From positions 1-64,000 of the forward strand of contig NZ_SPQP01000010.1 of assembly GCF_004571075.1 (NCBI RefSeq): a stretch of 64,000 nucleotides of DNA, given 5' to 3'. Source of the DNA: Blastococcus sp. TF02A-35. GTDB lineage: Bacteria > Actinomycetota > Actinomycetes > Mycobacteriales > Geodermatophilaceae. Positions within the stretch are counted from its first letter, which is position 1, and each line of letters begins with the position of its first letter. Below the pieces are notes generated by a model. That model had not been told where the DNA came from. It was given only the letters and a program-made list of their open reading frames with translations, and did not search any database. This document shows positions 26,755 to 35,652 of this stretch, in pieces. A program made the translations under genes and the position numbers.

Positions 26755-27485
26755 GGGCGGGTGGCCAGCAGGTGCAGGCCCGCAGCGACCTCCCGGTAGG
26801 GCGAGGTCTCGGCGAGGGCGAGCTCGAGGTTGCGGACGGCGGTGGGGTCCGCGCCCGAGGCCGCCTCCAGCAGGTCGGCGACCACGGAGACCCCGCGCCA
26901 CTCCCCGGCGGTGAGCCCGGCGCCGTCGACGAGGACGAGCAGGTCGCCGTGGGTGAACCGGCGGCGGCCGCCCCGGCCGGGGACCGTCTCCTGGTCGCGC
27001 AGGACGGCGAGCGCCTCGACCGGGTGGCCGGCGACGGCTCGGGCGAGGACGGCCCCGGCCCGGTTGGCGACGGCGAGGCTCACCGTGCCGCCGGGCCGCA
27101 GGGCGCCGGCGACCTCGCGGAGGGTCACGGCGGGGTCGTCGACCACCTCGAGGACGGAGTGGCACAGCGCCAGGTCGTAGCCGCCGTCGTCGGCGAGGAC
27201 CTCGTGCAGCAGGTCACCGTCACCCTGGACGCCTCGGACCCGCTCCCCCACGCCGTCGGTCTGGGCGCGGCGGTGGAGGGTGGCGAGGGCGTCGGCGCTG
27301 GGGTCGACGACGGTGACCGAGTGCCCCAGGCGGGCCAGCGGGACGGCGAACATGCCGCTGCCTCCGCCGACGTCGAGGATGCGCAACGGGGTGCCCGCGC
27401 CCACGAGCGGGTCGAGCGCGGCCCACACGGCGGCGGTGCGGGCGGGCAGCTGCGCCGCGGTCGGCGAGGTGGGAACTGTCGGCAC
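26751..27485 (-). CDS. Class I SAM-dependent methyltransferase, CmoM/SmtA-like
   Basis: 244-residue methyltransferase. The SAM motif ILDVGGGSGMFAVPLA (about 36-51), motif II VVDPSADAL and LCHSVLEVVDDP are clear. The C-terminal half (SLAVANRAGAVLARAVAG, TAGEWRGVSVVADLL, TSPYREVAAGLHLLATRP) follows the pattern of E. coli CmoM (SmtA), which methylates the tRNA wobble modification cmo5U. Whether this bacterium makes cmo5U is unknown, so only the enzyme class is firm. GTG start. Confidence 0.85.
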   Translation of the reverse strand: MPTVPTSPTAAQLPARTAAVWAALDPLVGAGTPLRILDVGGGSGMFAVPLARLGHSVTVVDPSADALATLHRRAQTDGVGERVRGVQGDGDLLHEVLADDGGYDLALCHSVLEVVDDPAVTLREVAGALRPGGTVSLAVANRAGAVLARAVAGHPVEALAVLRDQETVPGRGGRRRFTHGDLLVLVDGAGLTAGEWRGVSVVADLLEAASGADPTAVRNLELALAETSPYREVAAGLHLLATRP

Positions 27486-27522
27486 CCACCGGAGCCTAGT
27501 GGCGGGCGCGCTGCCCTTCCGC

Positions 27523-28002
27523 TCAGGCGGGGACGGCGTCGGCGGCCCGGCGGATCTCGGCGATGTCGATGCGGCGCATCTGGAACATGGCCTGGGCCGC
27601 CCGCTGGGCGCGGCCGGGGTCCGGGTCGCCGAGCAGGGCCGGCAGCTCGGTCGGGATGACCTGCCAGGAGACGCCGAAACGGTCCTTCAGCCAGCCGCAC
27701 ATGCTCTCCTCGCCGCCCTCGGTCAGCCGGTCCCAGTAGTGGTCGGCCTCCTCCTGGTCGGCGCAGATGATCTGGAAGCTGATCGCCTCGCTGTGCGGGA
27801 ACTGGGGACCGCCGTTGAGCGCGACGTACTCCTGGCCGTCGAGGGTGAAGCTCACGGTCATCGCGGTGCCCTCGGGCATCGGCTGCCCGGGGCCGTAGCG
27901 GGTGACGTCCCCGATGGAGCTGTTCGGGAACACCGAGGTGTAGAGCGTCGCGGCCTCCTCGGCCGTGCCGTTCATCCAGATGCAGGGGATCTGCTTGGGC
28001 AT
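27523..28002 (-). CDS. PhnB/glyoxalase-fold (VOC) family protein
   Basis: 159-residue protein of the 3-demethylubiquinone-methyltransferase-like VOC family (PhnB-like). It shows QIPCIWMNGTAEEAATLYTSVFPNS, VSFTLDGQEYVALNGGPQF, EADHYWDRLTEGG and CGWLKDRFGVSWQVIP, all typical. Members are dimeric beta-alpha-beta folds with varied or unknown functions; no catalytic role can be assigned. ATG at 28002 has a GGAGA site 6 nt upstream. Confidence 0.9.
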   Translation of the reverse strand: MPKQIPCIWMNGTAEEAATLYTSVFPNSSIGDVTRYGPGQPMPEGTAMTVSFTLDGQEYVALNGGPQFPHSEAISFQIICADQEEADHYWDRLTEGGEESMCGWLKDRFGVSWQVIPTELPALLGDPDPGRAQRAAQAMFQMRRIDIAEIRRAADAVPA

Positions 28003-28084
28003 CGCGGGTCTCCTTCGCGGGGCGCCGGCCGGGCGCCGGTGAGGGTGGGGCTGTCGGAGGTGAGACCACGGCCGGCCCGAGAAC

Positions 28085-28702
28085 TCATCGGTGGCCCGGC
28101 ACGCCCGTCCAGGCCGACCAGACCGGCCACACGAGGTCGGTGAGGCGCTCGTACCCGGCCGCTCCGGGGTGCGCCCCGTCGCCCGCCGCCACCTCCCGCC
28201 GCCAGGTCTCGCAGCCCTCCAGCGACGGGAGCACGGGGACGTACGGAACGCCCCGGGCGGCGCAGAGCTCCCCGAAGCGGAGGTCCAGGTCGGCGATGCG
28301 GCGGTTCTGGCCGGGGTCGGCGACCGGCGGCGGGCCGACCACGAGCGCGGACCAGCCGGCGTCCTCGGCGCCGTGCAGGACAGCGGTGAGCGCCGCGACC
28401 GACTCCTCGGCCGCAACCCTCGGGAGCCCCGCCTCGACGGTCGTGTCGTTGACCCCGCAGGAGACCACGATCCGGCGGTCGTCCCCGGTGGAGAGCCGGG
28501 GTGCGCACTCCCCGCGCCAGCGACGGAGCACGTCGGTGCTCGTCTCGCGGCGGACGCCCAGGTTGTAGGCGGTCAGGGGCAGGCCGGTGCGCGCGCTGCG
28601 AGCGCACAGCCGGCCAACCCAGCCACGGTGCTCCGGGTCCCCGACCCCGGCGACGAAGGAGTCCCCGAGGAAGCACACACGCAGGTCACGGGGCTCGTCC
28701 AC
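28085..28702 (-). CDS. SGNH/GDSL hydrolase
   Basis: 205-residue esterase/lipase-like SGNH hydrolase. Block I FLGDSFVAGVGD gives the nucleophile Ser, block III has SCGVNDTT (Gly/Asn oxyanion residues), and block V has DGAHPGAAGY (Asp-His). No signal peptide, so a cytoplasmic enzyme. GTG at 28702 gives the GDS motif at residues 13-15. Natural substrate unknown. Confidence 0.9.
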   Translation of the reverse strand: MDEPRDLRVCFLGDSFVAGVGDPEHRGWVGRLCARSARTGLPLTAYNLGVRRETSTDVLRRWRGECAPRLSTGDDRRIVVSCGVNDTTVEAGLPRVAAEESVAALTAVLHGAEDAGWSALVVGPPPVADPGQNRRIADLDLRFGELCAARGVPYVPVLPSLEGCETWRREVAAGDGAHPGAAGYERLTDLVWPVWSAWTGVPGHR

Positions 28703-28763
28703 GGAGCCATCCTCGTCCGGGCGCCCCTCGGCTGTCGCCAGTGGTGCCGACCGGTGCGGCGGC

Positions 28764-30287
28764 TCAGAACGGCGGCGGGTCGTCGCCCTCGCCGTCGGGC
28801 CCGGCGGACGGCGGGAACGGCCGGCGGTCGAGACCCGGCGGTCTGGTGACGCGCGTGACGCCGCTGGGCGTGGTCACGGTGAGCACGCCGTCGTCGTCCA
28901 TGACGAAGGACCACCCCGGCGCGAAGGTCTTCAGCCGGTGGTGCCGGCGGCACAGGCAGCAGAGGTTGTCGCAGGAGGTCTCGCCGCCCTGGTCGTGCGG
29001 CACGACGTGGTCCAGGTCCGCCCAGCCGGGTCGGGTCGAGCAGCCGGGCATGCGGCACCGCTGGTCGCGGACCCGGAGGAAGCGGCGCTGCGCGGGGGTG
29101 GGCCGGTAGCGGCCGGGCGCAGCCGGCTCGGCGAGCAGCGGGCAGCCGCAGTCGGCAGCGGGGTGCTGCGGGCACCCGCGGCGGGCCCGCGTCTCCAGCT
29201 CGCGGCGGGTGACGGTCGCCCGCAACCGCCCGGTGACCGGGTCGGTGAGCGCCAGGAGCAGCGTGCCGCCGCTGGGTGCCTGCAGACCGCCAGGGCACAG
29301 CGAGTCCAGCTGCTCCAGCACCCGGCGGAGCCCGCTCGCGGTGATGGGTCGTCCCTCCACCTCGGCGACGCCGTCGTCCCCCGCGAGGACGGGAAGCGGG
29401 GCGAGGACGGTCAGGTGGGCGGTGACCGGTGGGCGGCTGGTGTCCCAGGGCCGGAGCGCCAGGTCCGTGACCGCCCGGGCGCGCAGCACCCCGATGGGCT
29501 CGGCGGAACCGGCCTCCTTCTCCAGGCGGGCGTACCGGTCCGCGGTGTCGAGGACGGCTGCGGCGTCCGGGGCGGGCAGGAAGACCGACAGCTGGGCCAT
29601 CCCGTCGGGCGCCGGCCGGAGCACGACGTCGGCGGCCCGCTGCGCCCGGCGCCGCCGCCGCTCGGCCGCCCGCGGGTCGCGGCGGACGAGCTCGCGCTCG
29701 GCCAGGGCGCGCAGCCCGGTCACCGACAGCTCCTCGGCCCGCGGCAGGACCGCGGCCTCCACCTCCGCGAGGACGGCGGGGTCGACGTCCTCGCCGGGGA
29801 GGCCGAGCTGCTGGGCCAGGCCTCGGGCCCGCGGCCAGTCGATGCGACCGTCGGCGAGCGCCGCCCAGGTCCGCGGGAGCAGGTGCACGAGGGTCAGCGC
29901 GTGCACGGCCACCGTGGTGGCCTGCGCCCGCGAGCAGCGGAGCACCTGCGCCAGCTCGTCGGGGAAGAACTCGCTGACCCCACCGAGCCGCGCCAGCTCG
30001 GCGGCGTCGGGCGCGCACCACCGCTCGGCCGCGGCGCCCGGTGCACCGGCGGGGAGGTCGGCGGTGGCCGGGCGGTCGGCGGCGAGCCCGGCGATGAGGT
30101 CCGCCTCGTACGCGGCGATCGCGGACTTCAGCTGCTGGACCCGGCCGAGCTCGTGCACCTTCCCCTCGGGGCTGCGCACGGCGACCGGGAGGACGTCGGA
30201 CAGCCGGGCGGGCCTCCCCGGGGCATCGACGGGCGCGGCGGGCCGCAGCTCGGCCACCGCCAGCCCCACTCCCCAGCCCTCGAACAC
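28764..30287 (-). CDS. DUF222 / 13E12-repeat family HNH endonuclease-like protein
   Basis: 507-residue protein with an N-terminal DUF222 region and a C-terminal HNH motif (CRMPGC, then DLDHVVPHDQGGET and NLCCLCRRHHRLKT) where paired Cys residues would bind zinc. Such genes are abundant and multicopy in actinobacteria (13E12 family); their function is not established and mobility is suspected but not proven. No inverted repeats or host gene disruption are seen around it. GTG at 30287 is used; in-frame GTG codons 18 and 30 nt further in are possible, the latter with a GGGGAGTGGGG site. Confidence 0.87.
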   Translation of the reverse strand: MFEGWGVGLAVAELRPAAPVDAPGRPARLSDVLPVAVRSPEGKVHELGRVQQLKSAIAAYEADLIAGLAADRPATADLPAGAPGAAAERWCAPDAAELARLGGVSEFFPDELAQVLRCSRAQATTVAVHALTLVHLLPRTWAALADGRIDWPRARGLAQQLGLPGEDVDPAVLAEVEAAVLPRAEELSVTGLRALAERELVRRDPRAAERRRRRAQRAADVVLRPAPDGMAQLSVFLPAPDAAAVLDTADRYARLEKEAGSAEPIGVLRARAVTDLALRPWDTSRPPVTAHLTVLAPLPVLAGDDGVAEVEGRPITASGLRRVLEQLDSLCPGGLQAPSGGTLLLALTDPVTGRLRATVTRRELETRARRGCPQHPAADCGCPLLAEPAAPGRYRPTPAQRRFLRVRDQRCRMPGCSTRPGWADLDHVVPHDQGGETSCDNLCCLCRRHHRLKTFAPGWSFVMDDDGVLTVTTPSGVTRVTRPPGLDRRPFPPSAGPDGEGDDPPPF

Positions 30288-30360
30288 ACCCCGAACCTAC
30301 GGAGGGGGTATGACAGTTCCGCGTCTCTGAGCTGGGCTTTCCTGGTCCGGGGGCCGTGCC

Positions 30361-33300
30361 TCAGTGGCCGGAGCTGCCCGGGCTGGAGTGCCACAGCTTG
30401 CGCGGCGGCGCGGCGGCCGCGCGCCGGGCGGCGGTGGCGGCGTCGTCCCCGGCCGGCTTGATGTCGGCGTAGGGCGACATGCGGAAGCCGGTCGGGTGCA
30501 CGAGCACCGGCCGCACCACGACCGGCCGGCTGCTGCGCGATGCCGCCGCCCCGCTGATCGCCTGCTCGGTGATCTCCCCCGGGGCCGCCATCAGCTCGGC
30601 CACCTGCTCCAGCCCGCCGGCCTCCCACGCCTCGTGCAGCGCCGGCAGCTCCCACGCGCCCGTCGCCCGGAGCGACACCCCGCGCGGTCCGGTCCGGCGC
30701 AGCACCCCGCGGACGACCAGCAGCCACGAGTGGAAGACCGTCGCCGCGTAGGGCCCCTGCGCGTCCTCGAAGAACGTCGAGTCGGTGCAGCCGCTGCCGT
30801 CGTCGAGGGTCACGAACACCACCCGCCGCCCGGAGCGGATCGGCGGCGTCTGGGTGGCCACCTTCACCCCGGCCACCAGCACCTCCGAGCCGCTGCGGCA
30901 GCCGAGCAGCTCCCCGGCCGGCACCGCGCCCAGCGCGGAGAGGAACGGCCGGTAGAAGTCGACGACGTGCCGGCTGGCGTCCAGCCCGAGCACCTCCAGC
31001 TCGGCGCGCACCAGCTCGGCGTCGGTGAACTCGGGCAGCCCGCTGCCCTCCGCCCACGACGGCCCGACCGCGGCGGCAGGGCCGTCCGGCCCGGCGAGCT
31101 CCAGCCCGGGGATCTCCGGCTCGGCGTCCTCCATCCCCATGAGGTCCAGGCTGAGCTGACCGTCGGAGCTCGCCCGCGCACCGCTGCGGCTCCACCGGTC
31201 CAGCTCGCTGATCTGCAGCAGCAGGTCGCGGCGGGTCACCTGGTGCCGCCGACGCGTCGGCCGGCCGGCCTCGCGGTCGCGCATCCCGAAGCCGTAGAGC
31301 GAGTCGAACCCGCCGGCCAGCACGAGCCGCTCCACCACCGGCCGGGACACCGATGCCCGCGACCAGAAGTCGGTCAGCGACCGGTAGGGCTGCCCGCTGA
31401 CGATCCGGGCCACCTCGTCGTCGGAGATGCCCTTCACGTCGGCCAGCGACAGCCGGATCCCGTACCGGGACGGGTCGGGCATCGCCGTCGGCATCCACTC
31501 CGGGCGGCGCCAACCCTCACCCTCCACCTCAGGGTCCAGGTCGAGGCGTTCGACCCGGTAGGAGCCGGCGGAGGCGTTCACGTCCAGCCCGAGCACCCGG
31601 ATGCCGAAGTTGCGGGCGTCGTCGAGGATCAGCCGCTTCGGGTACATGCCCGGGTCGTGGGTGAGCACCCCGGCCAGGAACGCCGCCGGGTGGTGGGTCT
31701 TCAGCCACGCCGACTGGTACGTGGGCAGCGCGAAGGCCGCCGCATGCGCCTTGCAGAAGCCGAACGACCCGAAGGCCACCAGCACCTCCCACACCCGCCG
31801 GGCCACCTCCACCGGGTAGCCGGCGTCCAGCACCCGGGGCATGAACCAGGCCCGCACCTCGGCGTGGGCGTCCTTCTCCCCCAGCGCCCGGCGCACCTCG
31901 TCGGCCTCGGCCAGCGTGCAGCCGGTCATCCGGGACACCACCTGCAGCACCTGCTCGTGGAACACCACCACCCCGGCGGTCTCGGCGAGGGCGAACTCCA
32001 GGTCGGGGTGCGGGTACTCGGCGTCCTGCCAGCCGTTCCGGGCCAGGAGGAACGGGGTGACCATGTCGCTCTTCACCGGGCCGGGCCGGAACAGCGAGAT
32101 GTCGATGATGATGTCCTCGAACGTCTGCGGCCCGAACTTGCCGACCAGCTCCCGCTGCCCCGGCGACTCGATCTGGAACATCCCGAGCGTGCGGGTCGAG
32201 CGGATCAGCTCGAAGGTCGTCGGGTCGTCCCGGGGGACGGCGTCGATGTCCACCTGCTCGTGGTCCACCCGCTGCACCTCGGAGAGCGCGTGCGCGATCG
32301 CCGACTGCATCCGGATGCCGAGCAGGTCGAGCTTGAGCAGCCCGAGCTCCTCGACGTCGTCCTTGTCGAACTGGCTCATCGGGTAGCCGAGGTAGCTGCT
32401 CTCCACCGGCGTGCGGTCCAGCAGCGTGGTGTCGGAGAGCAGCACGCCGCACGGGTGCAGCGCGATGTGCCGGGGCAGCCCGTCGAGCCGGGAGACCAGG
32501 TCGAACAGCAGGTCGAGGTCACCCGTGCCCCCGGCCCGGCGCGACCCGTACCTGCTCGCCTGCAGCTCGGGCAGGTCGCGCAGCGCCGCGTGCACCTGGT
32601 TGGCGCGGATGTGCGGGAACGCCTTGGCGACGGCGTCGACCTCCGCCTGCGGCAGCCCGAGCGCGGCACCGACGTCGCGGATGGCGTGCCGCACCCGGTA
32701 GGTGTCCATCATCGAGATGCAGCTGACCCGGTCGGCGCCGAACCGGTCGATGACCGCGTCGTAGACCTCCATGCGCCGTGCGGACTCGACGTCGATGTCG
32801 ATGTCGGGCAGCTGGTGGCGCAGCGGGGAGAGGAACCGCTCCATCAGCAGCCCGTACCGCAGCGGGTCGACGTCGGAGATGCCGAGCAGGTAGGTGACCA
32901 GGCTGCCCGCACCCGACCCGCGCGCCGCCGCCCGGACCCTCAAGCTCTTGATGAGGTCGACGACGTCGGCCACGGTGAGGAAGTAGGAGGGGTAGCCGAG
33001 GGACTCGATGACCCCCAGCTCCTCGGCGAGCCGCTGGCGCACCCGCGCCGTGGGCGCCATCCCGCGGCGCCCCAGGCCGGCCTCGCACCGGGCCCGCAGC
33101 ACCTGCGCGGAGCTCATCCCCCGCTCCGCCGGCGTGGTGACGACGTCGAGCTCCGGGTAGCGGACGCTGCCCACCCCCAGGTCACCGGCGACGTCGACGG
33201 CGCACTGCTCGGCCAGCCGCGCGGTGCGCTCGAGCAGCCGCAGGGCGGCATCCCGGTCCGGGCCCATCAGGTCCTCGGCGACCTCGGCCATCTCCTTGCC

Positions 33301-34137
33301 CGACTTCAGGTACCCCTCGGCCGTGGTGCGGCCGACGTGCCGGTCGCCGAGCGGGACCAGCCGGCGGGCGGCGTCGAGGACGTCGGCGGTCGGCGCGTCC
33401 AGCGCGTCGACGTAGCGGACGGCGTTGCTGAGGACCACCGGCACCTGGTGCTCGGCGGCGAACCGGAGCATCGCCTGCGCGCGCTGCCGGTCCCCCCGGC
33501 CGCGGTGGTGCACCACCTCCACCGCCAGCCCCGAGCCGAAGACCGCCCGCCACGCGTCGAGCACCGCCGCGGCGAGGTCGGCCCGCCCGGCCGCCAGCGC
33601 CCGGCCTACCGGCGACCCGGGGCCCAGCAGCGGGGCCAGGCCCTCGGCGTGCTCGGCGGCGAGGGCCAGCGAGCTCACCGGCTCACCGCGGGTGCCGCGC
33701 AGGTGGGTGGCGCTGGTCAGCCGGCACAGCGACCGCCAGCCGGCGCCGTTCCGGGCCAGGAAGGTGACCCAGGGCAGCCGCGGGTCGACGCTCGCCCCGC
33801 CCCGGGCGGGGGCGCGGCGAGCAGCCGGCCCCGTCGCGCGGGACCGCGGGGACCGGGCGCCGGCCGCCGTGCCGTCCAGGGCACGGGCCAGGGACGGCGG
33901 GACCGTGGTCTCGACCGTGGGTGCCACCGCGAGGTCGACCCCGAAGATCGGCCGGATACCCGCCGAGCGGCAGGCCAGCGCGAACTTCACCGCGCCGTAG
34001 AGCCCGTCCCGGTCGGTGAGGGCCAGCGCCGACATGCCGTGCTCGGCGGCGCGGGCCACCAGGTCGGCGGGGTGGTTGGCCCCGTACCGCATGGAGTAGC
34101 CGGAGGCGACGTGCAGGTGGACAAAGGGGTCGCTCAC
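30361..34137 (-). CDS. dnaE2: DNA polymerase III alpha subunit, DnaE2-type (error-prone)
   Basis: C-family polymerase of 1258 residues. Order: PHP domain from HLHVASGYSMRYG (6-18), palm with the catalytic Asp motif PDIDIDV (444-450, Asp 445/447/449), preceded by GSGAGSLVTYLLGI, and FGFCKAHAAAFALPTYQSAWLK in the fingers. QLSLDL at 994-999 fits a beta-clamp hexapeptide. An OB-like segment and a 60-residue tail close it. DnaE2 type is inferred from the LexA-box cassette, its PHP variant and the HEPN/DUF6504 partners. GTG at 34137 overlaps the HEPN gene stop. It is somewhat longer than M. tuberculosis DnaE2, with an Arg/Pro/Ala-rich insert near residues 90-115. Confidence 0.9.
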   Translation of the reverse strand: MSDPFVHLHVASGYSMRYGANHPADLVARAAEHGMSALALTDRDGLYGAVKFALACRSAGIRPIFGVDLAVAPTVETTVPPSLARALDGTAAGARSPRSRATGPAARRAPARGGASVDPRLPWVTFLARNGAGWRSLCRLTSATHLRGTRGEPVSSLALAAEHAEGLAPLLGPGSPVGRALAAGRADLAAAVLDAWRAVFGSGLAVEVVHHRGRGDRQRAQAMLRFAAEHQVPVVLSNAVRYVDALDAPTADVLDAARRLVPLGDRHVGRTTAEGYLKSGKEMAEVAEDLMGPDRDAALRLLERTARLAEQCAVDVAGDLGVGSVRYPELDVVTTPAERGMSSAQVLRARCEAGLGRRGMAPTARVRQRLAEELGVIESLGYPSYFLTVADVVDLIKSLRVRAAARGSGAGSLVTYLLGISDVDPLRYGLLMERFLSPLRHQLPDIDIDVESARRMEVYDAVIDRFGADRVSCISMMDTYRVRHAIRDVGAALGLPQAEVDAVAKAFPHIRANQVHAALRDLPELQASRYGSRRAGGTGDLDLLFDLVSRLDGLPRHIALHPCGVLLSDTTLLDRTPVESSYLGYPMSQFDKDDVEELGLLKLDLLGIRMQSAIAHALSEVQRVDHEQVDIDAVPRDDPTTFELIRSTRTLGMFQIESPGQRELVGKFGPQTFEDIIIDISLFRPGPVKSDMVTPFLLARNGWQDAEYPHPDLEFALAETAGVVVFHEQVLQVVSRMTGCTLAEADEVRRALGEKDAHAEVRAWFMPRVLDAGYPVEVARRVWEVLVAFGSFGFCKAHAAAFALPTYQSAWLKTHHPAAFLAGVLTHDPGMYPKRLILDDARNFGIRVLGLDVNASAGSYRVERLDLDPEVEGEGWRRPEWMPTAMPDPSRYGIRLSLADVKGISDDEVARIVSGQPYRSLTDFWSRASVSRPVVERLVLAGGFDSLYGFGMRDREAGRPTRRRHQVTRRDLLLQISELDRWSRSGARASSDGQLSLDLMGMEDAEPEIPGLELAGPDGPAAAVGPSWAEGSGLPEFTDAELVRAELEVLGLDASRHVVDFYRPFLSALGAVPAGELLGCRSGSEVLVAGVKVATQTPPIRSGRRVVFVTLDDGSGCTDSTFFEDAQGPYAATVFHSWLLVVRGVLRRTGPRGVSLRATGAWELPALHEAWEAGGLEQVAELMAAPGEITEQAISGAAASRSSRPVVVRPVLVHPTGFRMSPYADIKPAGDDAATAARRAAAAPPRKLWHSSPGSSGH

Positions 34138-34616
34138 CGCCGGGTGGACCGGGAGGAGCTTCCGACCACGTGCGGCCGGGGGTACCGCGGAGGCTCGGGC
34201 AGCGCACCCAGCCCCGCCTCGACGACGGCCAGGAAGCTGCGGACGTCGCGGACCAGGTCGTCGGCCTCCCGCTCGGTGACCGCCCGGGACAGCCCGGCCT
34301 CGGCCGCGGCGCGCTTGGCCGCCCCCGCGGCGAAGAAGGTGGCCCACTCCCCCAGCTCCGGGGCGACCTGCCCGAGCAGGACCCAGGCGCTGCGCGGCCG
34401 GCGACGGCCGCCCTCGGGGCGGGTGCGGGCGGCCAGCACCGCAGCGGCGGCACGGAGCGCCGCCAGGTGCGCGGTGGCGTAGCGCTCCCGCGGGTCGGTG
34501 GCCGACGCCGCCTCGCCCAGGCCGCGGTGCGCCTGGTCGAGCAGCGCGGTGGCCGCGGCGGGGAGTGCGGGAGGCAGCGGCAGCTGGCCGGCCGGCACGG
34601 CTCGTGCGGCGCCCAT
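34134..34616 (-). CDS. SAV_6107-family HEPN protein
   Basis: 160-residue helical protein. It resembles the SAV_6107 HEPN family found next to dnaE in actinobacteria: LLDQAHRGLGEAA, ERYATAHLAALRAAAAVLAARTRP, AWVLLGQVAPELGEWATFFAAGAAKRAAAE. The usual HEPN RNase motif Rx4-6H is not clearly present. ATG at 34616 overlaps the DUF6504 stop (TGATG), and its own stop overlaps dnaE2, so the three genes are translationally coupled. A role in DnaE2 mutagenesis is suggested by context only. Confidence 0.82.
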   Translation of the reverse strand: MGAARAVPAGQLPLPPALPAAATALLDQAHRGLGEAASATDPRERYATAHLAALRAAAAVLAARTRPEGGRRRPRSAWVLLGQVAPELGEWATFFAAGAAKRAAAEAGLSRAVTEREADDLVRDVRSFLAVVEAGLGALPEPPRYPRPHVVGSSSRSTRR

Positions 34617-34942
34617 CAGTCGTGCACCCGGACGAGCCACCAGCGGTTGGCCGACGCGTCCCACGTCAGGTCGAAGACCCCGGCGAAGCTCATCCGCGAC
34701 CGCCCGGCCCGGACCGCCTCGACCCGCCAGACCTCGCGGGGGGCCACCAGCTCGGCCGAGGCGCCACCCGCGGCGTCCCCACCGCGCAGCCACCACGGCG
34801 CCGTCTCGACCCAGGAGTCGAGCAGCTCGCCCACGACGTACCGCGACTGCCCGCGCCAGAACTGCACCGGCCCGAGCGGCCCCCGCTCGACCTGCACCTC
34901 CTCGCCGGTCCGACCGACGACCTCACCGAGCACCCGGCTCAT
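34616..34942 (-). CDS. DUF6504 family protein
   Basis: 108-residue protein with motifs VQFWRGQSRYVV, WWLRG, EVWRVEA and a C-terminal FDLTWDASANRWWLVRVHD, typical of DUF6504 proteins that accompany Y-family polymerases or DnaE2 in actinobacteria. Function unknown. ATG at 34942 has GGGGAGG 6 nt upstream. It is the first gene of the LexA-preceded cassette; the LexA palindrome ends 83 bp upstream. Confidence 0.85.
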   Translation of the reverse strand: MSRVLGEVVGRTGEEVQVERGPLGPVQFWRGQSRYVVGELLDSWVETAPWWLRGGDAAGGASAELVAPREVWRVEAVRAGRSRMSFAGVFDLTWDASANRWWLVRVHD

Positions 34943-35025
34943 GACAGCCTCCCCACGCCTCGCCCCGCGCGTACACCGGCCCGGGCGTCCGCCCGGCGGG
35001 GAAGAGCCGGGTCGAACGGGCCGAG

Positions 35026-35053
35026 CATCGTTCGAACGCGTGTTCGAACGATG
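35026..35053 (-). promoter_or_regulatory. LexA (SOS) box of the DUF6504-HEPN-dnaE2 cassette
   Basis: Perfect palindrome with 12-bp arms, CATCGTTCGAAC and GTTCGAACGATG, around GCGT. The core TCGAAC-N4-GTTCGA and even the GCGT spacer are the same as at dinB. It is 83 bp from DUF6504 and 83 bp from the divergent YbaK gene, so control of both directions is possible. Confidence 0.92.
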
Positions 35054-35136
35054 TCCAGTAGACCGGAGCGCCCTGCCGCCGTCAAGCCGCGGCACGGCCG
35101 GGCGCGCCGCCGCGGGGGCGGTGGCAGGATCAGCGC

Positions 35137-35652
35137 ATGAGCCGACCACCGCACCCCCGGGTGGCCGCCGTCGCCCGCGCCCTCGCCGAGGCCGGCGCCG
35201 GGGGTGAGGTGCGCGTCCTCCCGACCGAGGTGCGCACCGCCGCGTCCGCCGCCGCGGCGCTGGACGTGCCCGTCGGCGCGATCGTCAACAGCCTGGTGTT
35301 CCTCGCCGACGGCTCCCCCCTGCTGGTCCTGACCAGCGGCGCGCACCGCGTCGACGTCGCCCAGGTCGCCGCCCTGCTCGGCGTGCTCTCGGTGGCCCCG
35401 GCCCCCGCCGACGAGGTCCGCCGGCACACCGGCCAGCCCGTCGGCGGCGTCGCCCCCCTGGGCCACCCCGCCCCCCTCGGCACGCTGGTCGACGTCGAGC
35501 TCGCCCGGTACGACCGGGTCTGGGCCGCCGCCGGGCACCCCTCCGCCGTGTTCCCCACCAGCTACGAGGAACTGCTCCGCATCACCGCGGGCACCGCCGC
35601 CGAGGTGGGCGACGGCCTCGTCACCGAGACCCCGGAGGTGGTCGCCCCGTGA
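35137..35652 (+). CDS. YbaK/EbsC-family aminoacyl-tRNA deacylase
   Basis: 171-residue YbaK/ProX-like protein, a family that hydrolyses mischarged tRNAs in trans. The core AASAAAALDVPVGAIVNSLVFLADGSPLLVLTSG and the QPVGGVAPLGHPAPL loop are characteristic. Which mischarged tRNA it edits cannot be said. ATG start with AGGA about 7 nt upstream; 4-bp GTGA overlap with the following acetyltransferase gene. Confidence 0.88.
   Translation: MSRPPHPRVAAVARALAEAGAGGEVRVLPTEVRTAASAAAALDVPVGAIVNSLVFLADGSPLLVLTSGAHRVDVAQVAALLGVLSVAPAPADEVRRHTGQPVGGVAPLGHPAPLGTLVDVELARYDRVWAAAGHPSAVFPTSYEELLRITAGTAAEVGDGLVTETPEVVAP

Noticed and set aside
28764-30287. HNH gene as a homing endonuclease in an intein or intron
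   Set aside because: DUF222 architecture, no interrupted host gene, no flanking repeats.
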